Source: Holophagaceae bacterium
GTDB taxonomy: Bacteria > Acidobacteriota > Holophagae > Holophagales > Holophagaceae
Direction of reading: 5' to 3'
Length of the DNA: 64,000 nucleotides
Assembly (NCBI GenBank): GCA_016720465.1
Contig: JADKKO010000001.1
Span: 372,001-436,000 of the forward strand
The translations under genes were made by a program, and so were the position numbers. Positions 34,598 through 42,666 of the stretch are shown here, one piece after another (within the stretch, counting starts at the first letter, position 1; each line of letters starts with the position of its first letter). The notes under the pieces are model-generated. The model did not search any database. It was given only the letters and a program-made list of their open reading frames with translations, and was not told the origin of the DNA.

Positions 34598-34910
34598 TCA
34601 CCGCCTCCTCAATTTATCCTTGTGGAGGCTTTTTTTTTCGTGTCCCTGGGCATGGGCGGACTCGACCCTTCGGGTTCTCGTCCCGTCTATCGCGCGCGGG
34701 GCGCGCTCCCAATCGCGCTTCGCGCTCTTGGAGACGGGAGCCCTCCTCCAGCCACCAATACCGCCTCCTCAATTTATCCTTGTGGAGGCTTTTTTTTTCG
34801 TGTCCCTGGGCATGGGCGGACTCGACCCTTCGGGTTCTCGTCACGCCTATCGCGCGCAGGCGCGCTCCCAATCGCGCCTCGCGCTCTTGGAGACGGGAGC
34901 CCTCCTCCAG
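34585..34910 (+). repeat. Tandem repeat carrying the tRNA-Met 3' end (160-bp unit)
   Basis: Unit 1 is 34585-34744, unit 2 is 34745-34903, and a third start (CCTCCAGCC) lies at 34904. Each unit begins with CCTCCAGCCACCA, the tRNA acceptor 3' end with CCA, then the terminator. At 34655-34668 it has GGCGGACTCGACCC, an inverted copy (13/14) of the tRNA T arm at 34573-34586. A hairpin linker CTATCGCGCGC-GCGCGCTCCC and the ending GACGGGAGCCCT complete the unit. Units 1 and 2 differ at only a few positions. Confidence 0.9.
34603..34638 (+). terminator. Terminator of tRNA-Met
   Basis: GCCTCC (34603-34608) and GGAGGC (34624-34629) followed by nine T (34630-34638). An exact second copy lies at 34763-34798, 160 bp on. 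Confidence 0.85.
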
Positions 34911-35017
34911 CCTGTGGTGGTGGCCGCAGCGAAAGAAAGGGGCATATCTCTCTGGCCTAGGCCCATTGGTAGGCGCAAAATATCTATGTAGTAGAAACAT
35001 CTTGAAAGTTGCCTGCC

Positions 35018-35197
35018 ATGACTACTCTTACCGTCAAGCAAGTACTCCAGGCCTACGGGCCAAAGGTGGCTGGCCGGGCTTCTTTGAAGCTGAGGGACCC
35101 TATTGAACGCGATCTTCTCATCCGTGCTGGAGATAAACAGGTCAAGCGAGAGACCATCTCACGAACAAAGAAAGCAGGCACGAGGCCGAAGCCTTGA
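35018..35197 (+). CDS. Small protein upstream of nucleotidyltransferase (antitoxin-like?)
   Basis: 59 aa from ATG at 35018 (a TTG at 35009 is possible). It starts MTTLTVKQVLQAYGPKVAG and has a basic tail (ETISRTKKAGTRPKP). No family recognised. It overlaps the following nucleotidyltransferase gene (TTGA) so both are made together. Size, position and coupling resemble the first gene of a toxin-antitoxin pair, but this is only inference. The region is visibly less GC-rich than its surroundings. Confidence 0.55.
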   Translation: MTTLTVKQVLQAYGPKVAGRASLKLRDPIERDLLIRAGDKQVKRETISRTKKAGTRPKP

Positions 35198-35850
35198 AAG
35201 GTCATGGGGATGAACCAGGCTTTAGCCCGTTTCCTTTCCACATCCCGAGGCAGTTGATCCATGCATTCCGGCAATTAGATGTCGACCCGGTGCTGGTCGG
35301 CGGTGGTGTTGTAGAAGTCTGGACCGGAGAGCGGGATGGCGTTTTCAAGACTTCGGACCTCGATTTCGTGGGCCCTGATTCCCTGACGGCCAACAGCATC
35401 CACCTTTTGGGACTTGAGGGAGTGGAAGGCGGCGATGTAGTAGGTTCTCGGCACGTCTTAGTCGAAGGTGTCCCAGTCGAATTTCCCACTGGGCCACTGG
35501 GGGTTGGTGATGCCTATCTGGATACAAGGGAATCCACGGTTGTCGTGCCGACCATTTCGGGGGACATGATTCGATGTCTCAGGCCAGAGGCCTGTGTTTT
35601 GGATCGGTTGGCCACTGTCGCCTTTGAGTTCGGCCACTTCGAGCAATACATTCAGGCCCTGGCTGTGGCGGTCGCGCAATGCAACCAGCCCGGTTGGTCC
35701 GATCCCTGGATGGAAGTAACGGCGAAGAAGGCAAGGCTCCACCGTATTTGGAGCTTCATGAAAGCAGAGCTGGAGTCGGGGCAGCCTCAGACAGAACGAC
35801 TGGATGAAGCCATGGGACTTGGGTGGGACCCCATCGGGTACCACCCCTGA
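35194..35850 (+). CDS. Nucleotidyltransferase-fold protein (MNT/AbiEii-like)
   Basis: 218 aa from a TTG start overlapping the preceding stop. LVGGGVVEVWTGE followed by FKTSDLDFVGPD gives the G-G-x(n)-S/T-D-L-D pattern of minimal nucleotidyltransferases, as in DUF6036 or AbiEii-type proteins. Some relatives are toxins that modify tRNA or proteins. The C-terminal half is helical. With its small partner it forms an isolated cassette between copies of the tRNA-Met 3' repeat, suggesting acquisition. A small hairpin (TCACCC-CTT-GGGTGA, 35851-35865) follows the stop. Confidence 0.6.
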   Translation: MKGHGDEPGFSPFPFHIPRQLIHAFRQLDVDPVLVGGGVVEVWTGERDGVFKTSDLDFVGPDSLTANSIHLLGLEGVEGGDVVGSRHVLVEGVPVEFPTGPLGVGDAYLDTRESTVVVPTISGDMIRCLRPEACVLDRLATVAFEFGHFEQYIQALAVAVAQCNQPGWSDPWMEVTAKKARLHRIWSFMKAELESGQPQTERLDEAMGLGWDPIGYHP

Positions 35851-35963
35851 TCACCCCTTGGGTGAATCAGGATTGAAAATGCTCTTTCTCCGGATTTTAT
35901 AAAACCCCTTACCAGCACTGGCTTTCAAGAGATTCCATCCAGGTTCTCCTGATTCCTTGGCCG

Positions 35964-36033
35964 GGGTTCTCGTCCCGTCTATCGCGCGCAGGCGCGCTCT
36001 TGGAGACGGGGGGCCCTCCTCCAGCCACCTTCA
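35964..36033 (+). repeat. Distal partial copy of the tRNA-Met repeat
   Basis: GGTTCTCGTCCCGTCTATCG onward matches the linker of the 34.6-34.9 kb array, continues through GACGGGGGGCCCTCCTCCAG and ends CCACCTTCACCGCC, i.e. the tRNA 3' end again. It closes the 1-kb segment that holds the nucleotidyltransferase cassette. Confidence 0.85.
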
Positions 36034-36059
36034 CCGCCCGGTTGAGGGGTCAGAGAATG

Positions 36060-36088
36060 AAAAAGCCCACCGATCGATCCGGTGGGCT
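36060..36088 (-). terminator. Terminator after the secreted protein gene
   Basis: AGCCCACCG (36064-36072) and CGGTGGGCT (36080-36088) form a perfect 9-bp stem; on the minus strand a T tract (36060-36064) follows. It lies just after the stop of the gene at 36108-37601. Confidence 0.85.
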
Positions 36089-36107
36089 TGGGCATAGGTG
36101 TGCGGAC

Positions 36108-37601
36108 TCAGGGGGCGACGGTGACCATGGCCGTGAGCACATCTGCGGTGGCGAAGGGGAATGTGTTGAGCCGGAACGGAGCCTTGCTTGGCTCTGCGTC
36201 GTGGGCCTTGATGGCGCGGATGCGGAAGACGTAGCTTTGCCCGGGCTGGAGGATGCCGGGGGGAACGGTCAACGTAGTCTCTTCCGTGATCAAGGAGGCC
36301 ACGGTGGCCGCGCGGGTGCTCATGCCCTGGGCGAACACTCGGAGCACGGCCACCGAGTAGGCCTCCGCTTCGCCCTTGGCGGGCTCGTTCCAGGCGAGGG
36401 CAGGGGACGTGGACAGCCCGGCCTGGGGCAGGAATGCGTCCAGCCCATCGATCGTGGCGCCGAGCACGGGGCTGATGGCCTGGACCATCGGATGGTGGTG
36501 CTTGGGCTCCTTGAGCGAATTGGTGGACAGGACACCTTGGATGGGCCGTGGATTGGTGGCGCCTGGCGCCGTGTAGTGGACGCTGTAGTTCTGGTTGATG
36601 CTGTAGATCCTTCCCCATTTGTGCGGGAAGGGGTTCCCGTATTGGGCCTCGCCAAGGTCCAGGAAGGTCGTGGCCAGGGAAGAGGGATAGAAGTTCACCA
36701 GGTCCGCGGTGGCCGCGATGAATCCTTTCTTGGTGCCCCAGGGGGGCGTATGGACCACGAAGCGCTGGAAGGAAGGCGTGGCGGCAGGATTCACCTGGGC
36801 CTGGTAGATGGCGCTGGGCGTGCGGTCCCAAGCCATCCGGACGCTCTGGTTCTGGGGCACGGAAGCCATGACCCCGTTCAGCGTGGAGGGCAGGCCGTCC
36901 GTTTGCACCAGCGCGGCTGGTTCAAAGATTCCCGACAGCGCCGAGTAGGTCTCGGGACCCGAGGTGACGGAGCTGAGCTGCGTCAGGCTGGGTACATCCC
37001 CCTTGGTGGTGTCCACCATCAGCAGGCCCGTGTCCGCCCAGTCCTGGGTCGTGCCGGCCATGGCGGTGTCGCCGGGCAGGGGCATGTTCGAGGGGGAATA
37101 ATCTGCGAGGTAGGCGTAGACGCTATTCACGTTGGTGGCATACCACTGGAGGATGTCGGTGGCCGCGAAGGGCGCGAGGCCTGTGACATTGAAGGTCAGC
37201 AGCGTGCTCAGGTTGGCGGGCACCGCGTCGGGGCGGCCATAGGCGTAGGTGTCCAGGTCCAATTTATGTTTGTCGGTCCAGACATAGCTTGTGCCGAAGC
37301 GGAACCAGAACTCGCCGTGGGGAACCTGCGGAATGGTGAAAGTCCCGTTGGCCAGCCCCGTTCCAGGAATGGTGGTGAAACCACCCAGCCCATCGGGCAC
37401 GAAAGCCCCGATCGCCGTGGTGGTCAGGTCCTGGGGCGCAGCGGTCATCCCGCTGTTGGTGATGGTCCGGATGAAGCGGGTGCCGGTCACATTCTTGGGG
37501 TGCCCGCCTGCCTGAAGCGGGGAGGGAAGGATGGCCGCGCAGATCAATAGCGCGGGGCCGCCCAGGGCAGGGAAGGGACGGCGGGATCTGGATGAAAGCA
37601 T
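36108..37601 (-). CDS. Secreted protein with fibronectin III-like C-terminus
   Basis: 497 aa. Start at 37601 is supported by GGAG 7 bases upstream and gives a signal peptide MLSSRSRRPFPALGGPALLI ending near LQAGG. The body is rich in Thr, Ser, Pro and aromatic residues with no catalytic motif I recognise. The last 100 residues (ALAWNEPAKGEAEAYSVAVL to PGQSYVFRIRAIKAHD) look like a fibronectin type III-like beta sandwich. It is probably a cell-surface or extracellular protein of unknown role, transcribed alone. Confidence 0.7.
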   Translation of the reverse strand: MLSSRSRRPFPALGGPALLICAAILPSPLQAGGHPKNVTGTRFIRTITNSGMTAAPQDLTTTAIGAFVPDGLGGFTTIPGTGLANGTFTIPQVPHGEFWFRFGTSYVWTDKHKLDLDTYAYGRPDAVPANLSTLLTFNVTGLAPFAATDILQWYATNVNSVYAYLADYSPSNMPLPGDTAMAGTTQDWADTGLLMVDTTKGDVPSLTQLSSVTSGPETYSALSGIFEPAALVQTDGLPSTLNGVMASVPQNQSVRMAWDRTPSAIYQAQVNPAATPSFQRFVVHTPPWGTKKGFIAATADLVNFYPSSLATTFLDLGEAQYGNPFPHKWGRIYSINQNYSVHYTAPGATNPRPIQGVLSTNSLKEPKHHHPMVQAISPVLGATIDGLDAFLPQAGLSTSPALAWNEPAKGEAEAYSVAVLRVFAQGMSTRAATVASLITEETTLTVPPGILQPGQSYVFRIRAIKAHDAEPSKAPFRLNTFPFATADVLTAMVTVAP

Positions 37602-37843
37602 GCGTGCTCCGGGGTGGGGCGCACCTGAAATGCCGATCGAATGGGCAGATGCGCATGGGTTGGGTTGATGCATCAAAGGTTGCCTGAATCGCAGTCTCAG
37701 TCAATTATTAATATGAAATATAAGTGATCATTAATTGCCTACTTGATTATTTCACAAGGTTGTCCAACCGCGTTTCCAGGCTTGTGCCTCACGGGGAACT
37801 GAACCGTTCGGGATCGATGGCGGCCTTCTGGTAGAACTGATCC
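37602..37843. other. AT-rich divergent promoter region
   Basis: The 242 bp between the secreted protein gene and yceH are markedly AT-rich around 37700-37750, with imperfectly inverted CAATTA/TAATTG elements. It must hold the promoters of both divergent genes, but no convincing -35/-10 pair can be fixed. Confidence 0.4.
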
Positions 37844-38494
37844 ATGACCGATTCACCATTGAACGAGGTTGAATGCCGAATCCTGGGCTGCCTGATGGAG
37901 AAGCAGCACACGACGCCGGACTACTATCCGCTGACGCTGTACGCCCTGGTGGCGGCCTGCAACCAGACCTCCAACCGGCATCCACTGGTGGCCTATGACG
38001 AGGCCACGGTCTCGGACGGCCTGGAGTCGTTGCGCCAACGCCGCTTGGTCTGGCTGTTGAACGCCAGCGGCAGCCGCACGGTGAAGTACGAACAGCGGCT
38101 TTCGGAATCGCTGCACCTGGCGATCCAGGAAACCGCCCTCCTGTGTGTGCTGATGCTACGCGGAGCCCAGACCCTCGGAGAACTCCGGGGGCGTTCGGAG
38201 CGCATCTATCCTTTCGCCGACCTGGTGGAGGCGGAGGCGGCCATGCAGGCCTTGCTCCAGGCGGAGCCGGAACCCCTGGCCATGAAGCTTCCCAAGCTGC
38301 CCGGCACGAAGGAACCCCGGTACGCCCACCTGCTCGCGGGCCCCGTTGAATGCGAGACCTTGGCCGTGGTCCAAGAGGAAGTCAAAGCCAGAAACCTGCC
38401 GCCCCTTGCACACCTGGAATCCGAAGTGCAGAGCCTCCGCCTTGAACTCGCAGAATTGAGAGCCGCTTTTGAGTCTTTTAAAGCGCAGTTTTAA
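37844..38494 (+). CDS. YceH/DUF480 family protein
   Basis: 216 aa. It begins with the family signature LNEVECRILGCLMEKQHTTP, then YPLTLYALVAACNQTSNRHP and YDEATVSDGLESLRQRRLVW, two winged-helix units, and ends in a coiled coil. YceH (UPF0502) proteins are common in Gram-negatives; their function is unclear although the fold suggests DNA binding. The gene stands alone and converges on the cyclophilin gene. Confidence 0.92.
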   Translation: MTDSPLNEVECRILGCLMEKQHTTPDYYPLTLYALVAACNQTSNRHPLVAYDEATVSDGLESLRQRRLVWLLNASGSRTVKYEQRLSESLHLAIQETALLCVLMLRGAQTLGELRGRSERIYPFADLVEAEAAMQALLQAEPEPLAMKLPKLPGTKEPRYAHLLAGPVECETLAVVQEEVKARNLPPLAHLESEVQSLRLELAELRAAFESFKAQF

Positions 38495-38531
38495 GCGCGG
38501 CAGACGCAGTTGAGGGAGCGGGAGCCAAGAC

Positions 38532-39146
38532 TCACTTCTTTTTCGAGCCTGCCTTGGCCGGCGCTTTTTTCGCGGGAGCTTCGGTCAACTCCTGGGCGTC
38601 AGTGATGAGCACTGGCGTGACCGGCACATCGTTCATCTGGACATTGTGGGTTGGAACCGCCTTGATCTTGTCGACGGTGTCCATGCCCTCGACGACGTTG
38701 CCGAAAACACAATAGCCCCAGCTTTCAGCCCGGGGATCGAGGCTCTGGGAATTGTCTTTCACGTTGATGAAGAACTGGCTGGAGGCGCTATGGGGCTCGT
38801 TGGTGCGCGCCATGGCGATGGTGCCGCGGGTGTTGCGGAGCCCGGCTGCCATGGCGGCCTTGGCTTCGTTCATGATCGGCTGGTCCCCGGCCTTCTTTTT
38901 CAAATCCGCGGTGAACCCGCCGCCCTGGATCATGAAGGTGGAAATGACCCTATGGAAGGTCGTGCCTTTGTAATAGCCCTTGCGGACATAGCTCAGGAAG
39001 TTGGCGACGGTCTTGGGGGCGGCTTTGGATTCCAATTCCAGCGTGAAGGAGCCGAGATTCGTCGTGAACTTGACGCGCGGCTTCTCAGGCTGGCCGGTGG
39101 CGAGAAGGGGCAGGGCGAAGAGGAGGGCGAGCAATGTGGCGCGCAT
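38532..39146 (-). CDS. Periplasmic peptidyl-prolyl cis-trans isomerase, cyclophilin type
   Basis: 204 aa. Signal peptide MRATLLALLFALPLLATG, then a cyclophilin domain: FTLELESKAAPKTVANFL, YYKGTTFHRVISTFMIQGGG (active-site Arg), GTIAMARTNEPHSASSQFFI, VFGNVVEGMDTVDKI. The Lys/Ala tail KKAPAKAGSKKK is unusual. The second of two ATGs (39146) is chosen because AAGGA lies six bases before it, whereas the first ATG abuts it. It probably assists folding in the periplasm. Confidence 0.93.
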   Translation of the reverse strand: MRATLLALLFALPLLATGQPEKPRVKFTTNLGSFTLELESKAAPKTVANFLSYVRKGYYKGTTFHRVISTFMIQGGGFTADLKKKAGDQPIMNEAKAAMAAGLRNTRGTIAMARTNEPHSASSQFFINVKDNSQSLDPRAESWGYCVFGNVVEGMDTVDKIKAVPTHNVQMNDVPVTPVLITDAQELTEAPAKKAPAKAGSKKK

Positions 39147-39185
39147 GGGCATTCCTTTCTGAAAAGAGTGATGATGGCAGCGGCG

Positions 39186-39258
39186 TGGCCCCTGTGGGAT
39201 TCGAACCCACGCCTTAGCGCTTATGAGGCGCCCGCTCTGACCGCTGAGCTAAAGGGCC
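39186..39258 (-). tRNA. tRNA-Ile2 (CAT, lysidine-modified)
   Basis: 73 nt, CCA not encoded. Acceptor GGCCCTT/AGGGGCC, D stem GCTC/GAGC, anticodon loop CTCATAA with a five-pair stem, T arm GTGGG-TTCGAAT-CCCAC. Its sequence closely follows E. coli ileX, so the CAT anticodon is expected to be converted to lysidine and read AUA Ile codons. Confidence 0.88.
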
Positions 39259-39352
39259 ACCCCCATTCAAACACGGGTTGGATTCGTTTCGCACTGCGGG
39301 ATGGCCGGGGAATGGCTGGTAACATGGCTCGATTCCCTATGGAGCCTTTGCC

Positions 39353-40366
39353 TTGGAACAAGAGACCAGATCCTTTGCCGGGCCCGGAACCGGACCGACT
39401 TCCGATGGTGAGCAGGGGAAGGGAGTCCTTCGCGCCGCCCTTGGCGCGCTGCAATGGCTGAATGGCCACTGGAACGCGGCCACCGTGACCGACTGGGTGG
39501 ATTCGGTTTCTGACCAGAAGGGGCGGATCGTGCTTTCCGGCATGGGCAAATCCGGATTGGTGGCCCAGAAGATCTCTTCCACTTTGGTTTCCACGGGTTC
39601 CCCCAGCCTGTTCATGCATCCCGCGGAGGCTTTGCATGGCGACCTGGGCATGGTGGTCCCCGGGGATTCTGTGCTGCTGCTCTCCAACAGTGGGGAAAGC
39701 GAGGAAATACTTCGAATTTTGCCTAGTTTTTCCCGGCTCGGGATTCCGGTGGCAGCCATCACATCCAATAAAGACAGCTCACTGGGCCTTGCAGCACGCT
39801 GGTGCTTTTCTTATCAACTAACTGATGGTGAAGGATGTCCGATTGATTTGGCCCCCATGGCGAGCACCACCATGCAGCTGGTTTGGGGGGACATTCTCGC
39901 CGCTTGTCTGATGAACCGGAAAGGATTCACCGCCGAGCGGTTCGCGGAGCTTCATCCAGGTGGAAGCCTTGGTGCCAAACTATTAAAGATCAAGGACCTG
40001 ATGCATGCTGAGTTCCCAGCGGTAAAGCCGGACGCGACTCTTATCGAAACGCTCAACATGATCTCCAACGGCAAATTGGGCATGGCGGTCGTCCAAAACG
40101 GTCCCGATCTCCTGGGGGTCATCAGCGATGGCGATATCCGGCGGGCGCTTGAACGCGCCCAGAGCCAGGGGATCAATCCGCTCCAATTGAAGGCGGCGGA
40201 CATCCTGAGCGGCCACGCCCCATTCACGATCACCGCGGAACGCATGGCCATCGAAGCTGCAGGGGAGATGGAAAGCCACAAAATCACCTTCCTGGTGGTC
40301 ATGGAATCAGATAAACCTTGTGGTGTCATTCATATCCACGACCTTCTCAAAGCCAAGGTGATCTGA
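39353..40366 (+). CDS. kdsD: Arabinose-5-phosphate isomerase (KdsD/KpsF)
   Basis: 337 aa with an N-terminal SIS domain (VLSGMGKSGLVAQKISSTLV, HPAEALHGDLGMV, LLSNSGESEEIL) and two C-terminal CBS domains (ISDGDIRRALE and the GVIHIHDLL ending). It makes arabinose 5-phosphate from ribulose 5-phosphate for KDO, the inner-core sugar of LPS. The frame begins at TTG with GGAG 8 bases upstream; no ATG fits. It sits 47 bp before the LptF-LptG fusion gene, uniting LPS synthesis and export. Confidence 0.93.
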   Translation: MEQETRSFAGPGTGPTSDGEQGKGVLRAALGALQWLNGHWNAATVTDWVDSVSDQKGRIVLSGMGKSGLVAQKISSTLVSTGSPSLFMHPAEALHGDLGMVVPGDSVLLLSNSGESEEILRILPSFSRLGIPVAAITSNKDSSLGLAARWCFSYQLTDGEGCPIDLAPMASTTMQLVWGDILAACLMNRKGFTAERFAELHPGGSLGAKLLKIKDLMHAEFPAVKPDATLIETLNMISNGKLGMAVVQNGPDLLGVISDGDIRRALERAQSQGINPLQLKAADILSGHAPFTITAERMAIEAAGEMESHKITFLVVMESDKPCGVIHIHDLLKAKVI

Positions 40367-40413
40367 GATCGTTTGACCGTAAGGTTACATAATATACATT
40401 ATCGAAAGTAATC

Positions 40414-42609
40414 ATGAAGGAAATTCTCTCCCGCTACACATTGCGCAGATGGCTCTTCCCTATCGGTGGAGCGGTGCTTCTCTATGGGGGATTGCTCCTC
40501 TCAAAGGAGCTGGTGGATCTGTCCAAGGAGGTTTTCAATCTCGGGGCTTCCTTCCGGTGGCTCATCCCGCTCCTGCTGTGCGCCGTCCCTGAAACCCTGA
40601 TGATGGTGCTCCCCATGGCCGCCGTCCTGGGCGGCCTGATGGGCACCCAGCAACTGGTTCAAAGCTCCGAGCTCGTCGCATCCCAAGGATTAGGCATGGG
40701 CAGCCGGATGCTGCTCAAGCCCTATCTGCTCCTGTCCTTGTTTCTGTTTTTGCTGGCAGGGGCCAACAGCCACCTCCTGGTGCCTGCCGTGAACCACCTC
40801 CAGGCCTCGGTTCGGATCCAAATGTTAGAGGAGGCCCGAACCCGTTTCCTCAGGACAGGCCAAGCTCCCCGGGTCCCCCCTGGGTCTCCTGGCCAGTCGG
40901 TATGGATGGCTCCCAATGGTGAGATCCATGTGATGGAGGTCAGCCCCACTGGGATCCAACACATGGTGGCCAAAGGCATTTCCTACTCGATCCAGCCACA
41001 ACCGGATGGTGGCCACGTCCTGGACATGCGCTTGAACAATTTGGCCGGCAGCGTGTACCAGATCCAGACCGGCAGCGTGGTGCACCTTCACCAGGAAAGC
41101 CAGGACCTGCGGTTTCGGCTTCCGGGTGTGTCCAGGATCCTGGCCCCTACTCCGCTTAGATATCTTAAAACATCCGAGATTTTGAAACTGAAATCTCCGG
41201 CATCCGCGGTGGAACTGAGTCGGCGTTTGTCTCTTCCATTTGCTTCTGTGGCCTTCCTCCTGCTCGGCATTGCCATGGGCCTCGGACACCCCCGTTTCCA
41301 AAGAAGTGGTTCTATCCTGAAGAGTCTCCTCGTCATTCTGATTTATTATTTTTTCAATATGTTATTTGAAAACATGATTATGCAATCAAAATATCAAGCT
41401 TTCTATGCTCAATTGTTGCTGCCCTGGATATTCCTTGGCGCTGGATTCTGGTTGTTCCATGGAAAGCTGAAGCCTCATGTATCGAACAACGCCCTCAGCA
41501 GAGTTAAAACCAGTGTGACCAAGCGCTACCAGTGGTTCATTGTTCGGATCGGCAGATTCCTGCAGGCGATGAAACCAATGAATCCCAGCACGAGAAATTC
41601 CACCGACCGCCATCGATCCAGTATCTTCAATCGCTGGGCTTGCTTGCTTTGGTTGAAGAGCTGGGGCGGCACCTTGGGGACGCTGCTGGCGTTGGACCTG
41701 TTGATCGAATACGTGACCCTGGTTGGAGATATCGCTCGCAACCACAAGAATATTATAGATTTCCTATACTATTGGATATTGAATCTCCCCACCTTCTTAA
41801 ATACAGCCCTGCCCATCACTTTCCTGCTTGGAACCCTGTTCGCCTTCGGCCAAGCCACCCTTAGCGCTGAATGGGTGGCGCTCCGCGCGGGCGGGGTCAG
41901 CTTGATCCAATGGATTTGGTACGCCCGGAGAGCCTGGCTATCCGTGCTAATCTCCACGGCCGTTTTACAACTGTGGGTTGCGCCTCATGCTTATTTCAAA
42001 GCAGACAATATATATAGACAAATAGTCAATCGACCTACCAACATATTGAGCCGGAATTCCTGGTTATATCTGGGCTCCACGGGCGTGCTCTGGTACCAGC
42101 AGGGACAGGTTCGCTGGGGATTCCCGTTGAAACCGGCCATGGAGGCCCCCATCTTGCTCCGCTGGAAAACCGGAGCTGAATTCGCCCAGGGCCTGCCTTG
42201 GGGCGGGGCGAAACTCGTCCAGGGACCCGCAGCGGCCATGCTGTTCCCCGAGACTTCCCTGCGGGAACCCACCCACGCGGACATGTCCACCACCGGCGAC
42301 CTGTTCACCTGGCAGCGTTGGGCTCCGGATCCCAACCGGGCGACCTTGCTTTGGACCCGCATCTTCGCCTGGCTGGCGGGTCCCTGCCTGGTGCTCGCCA
42401 CGCTATCCTGGGCTTTCCCGGCTCCGCGCAGCGGACGCGGCCAGGCCCTTGGGATCGGGCTGGTGATCGGCCTGCTCTTCCTGGGCCTTCAAGGCGTCTT
42501 CCTGGGCGCGTCGAAATCAGGCGAGATCCCGGCGCCCCTGGGTGTGCTGGCACCGATGCTCTTCCTTGCTGGTTTCGGGTTCATGAGGCTCAAGCACCTC
42601 AGGACTTGA
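40414..42609 (+). CDS. LptF-LptG fusion, LPS export permease
   Basis: 731 aa, twice the length of a single LptF or LptG. The first half (1-350) is a complete YjgP/YjgQ permease: N-terminal helices with VPETLMMVLPMAAVLGGLMG, a periplasmic beta-jellyroll, then LSLPFASVAFLLLGIAMGLG. After a basic linker (about 360-400), a second copy begins with TLGTLLALDLLIEYVTLVGD and LNLPTFLNTALPITFLLGTL, again with jellyroll and C-terminal helices. LptF and LptG are normally two proteins that pair with LptB and LptC to lift LPS from the inner membrane. Confidence 0.88.
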   Translation: MKEILSRYTLRRWLFPIGGAVLLYGGLLLSKELVDLSKEVFNLGASFRWLIPLLLCAVPETLMMVLPMAAVLGGLMGTQQLVQSSELVASQGLGMGSRMLLKPYLLLSLFLFLLAGANSHLLVPAVNHLQASVRIQMLEEARTRFLRTGQAPRVPPGSPGQSVWMAPNGEIHVMEVSPTGIQHMVAKGISYSIQPQPDGGHVLDMRLNNLAGSVYQIQTGSVVHLHQESQDLRFRLPGVSRILAPTPLRYLKTSEILKLKSPASAVELSRRLSLPFASVAFLLLGIAMGLGHPRFQRSGSILKSLLVILIYYFFNMLFENMIMQSKYQAFYAQLLLPWIFLGAGFWLFHGKLKPHVSNNALSRVKTSVTKRYQWFIVRIGRFLQAMKPMNPSTRNSTDRHRSSIFNRWACLLWLKSWGGTLGTLLALDLLIEYVTLVGDIARNHKNIIDFLYYWILNLPTFLNTALPITFLLGTLFAFGQATLSAEWVALRAGGVSLIQWIWYARRAWLSVLISTAVLQLWVAPHAYFKADNIYRQIVNRPTNILSRNSWLYLGSTGVLWYQQGQVRWGFPLKPAMEAPILLRWKTGAEFAQGLPWGGAKLVQGPAAAMLFPETSLREPTHADMSTTGDLFTWQRWAPDPNRATLLWTRIFAWLAGPCLVLATLSWAFPAPRSGRGQALGIGLVIGLLFLGLQGVFLGASKSGEIPAPLGVLAPMLFLAGFGFMRLKHLRT

Positions 42610-42666
42610 GTTCCCGCCGCCCTTCCCGCTTCGCGCTGCGCGCATCCCACCGTATTCTGGAAGGCT

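Noticed and set aside
34620..34991. Arg/Trp-rich open frames across the tRNA-Met repeats
   Set aside because: They follow the repeat sequence and terminator T runs; no start or domain supports coding.
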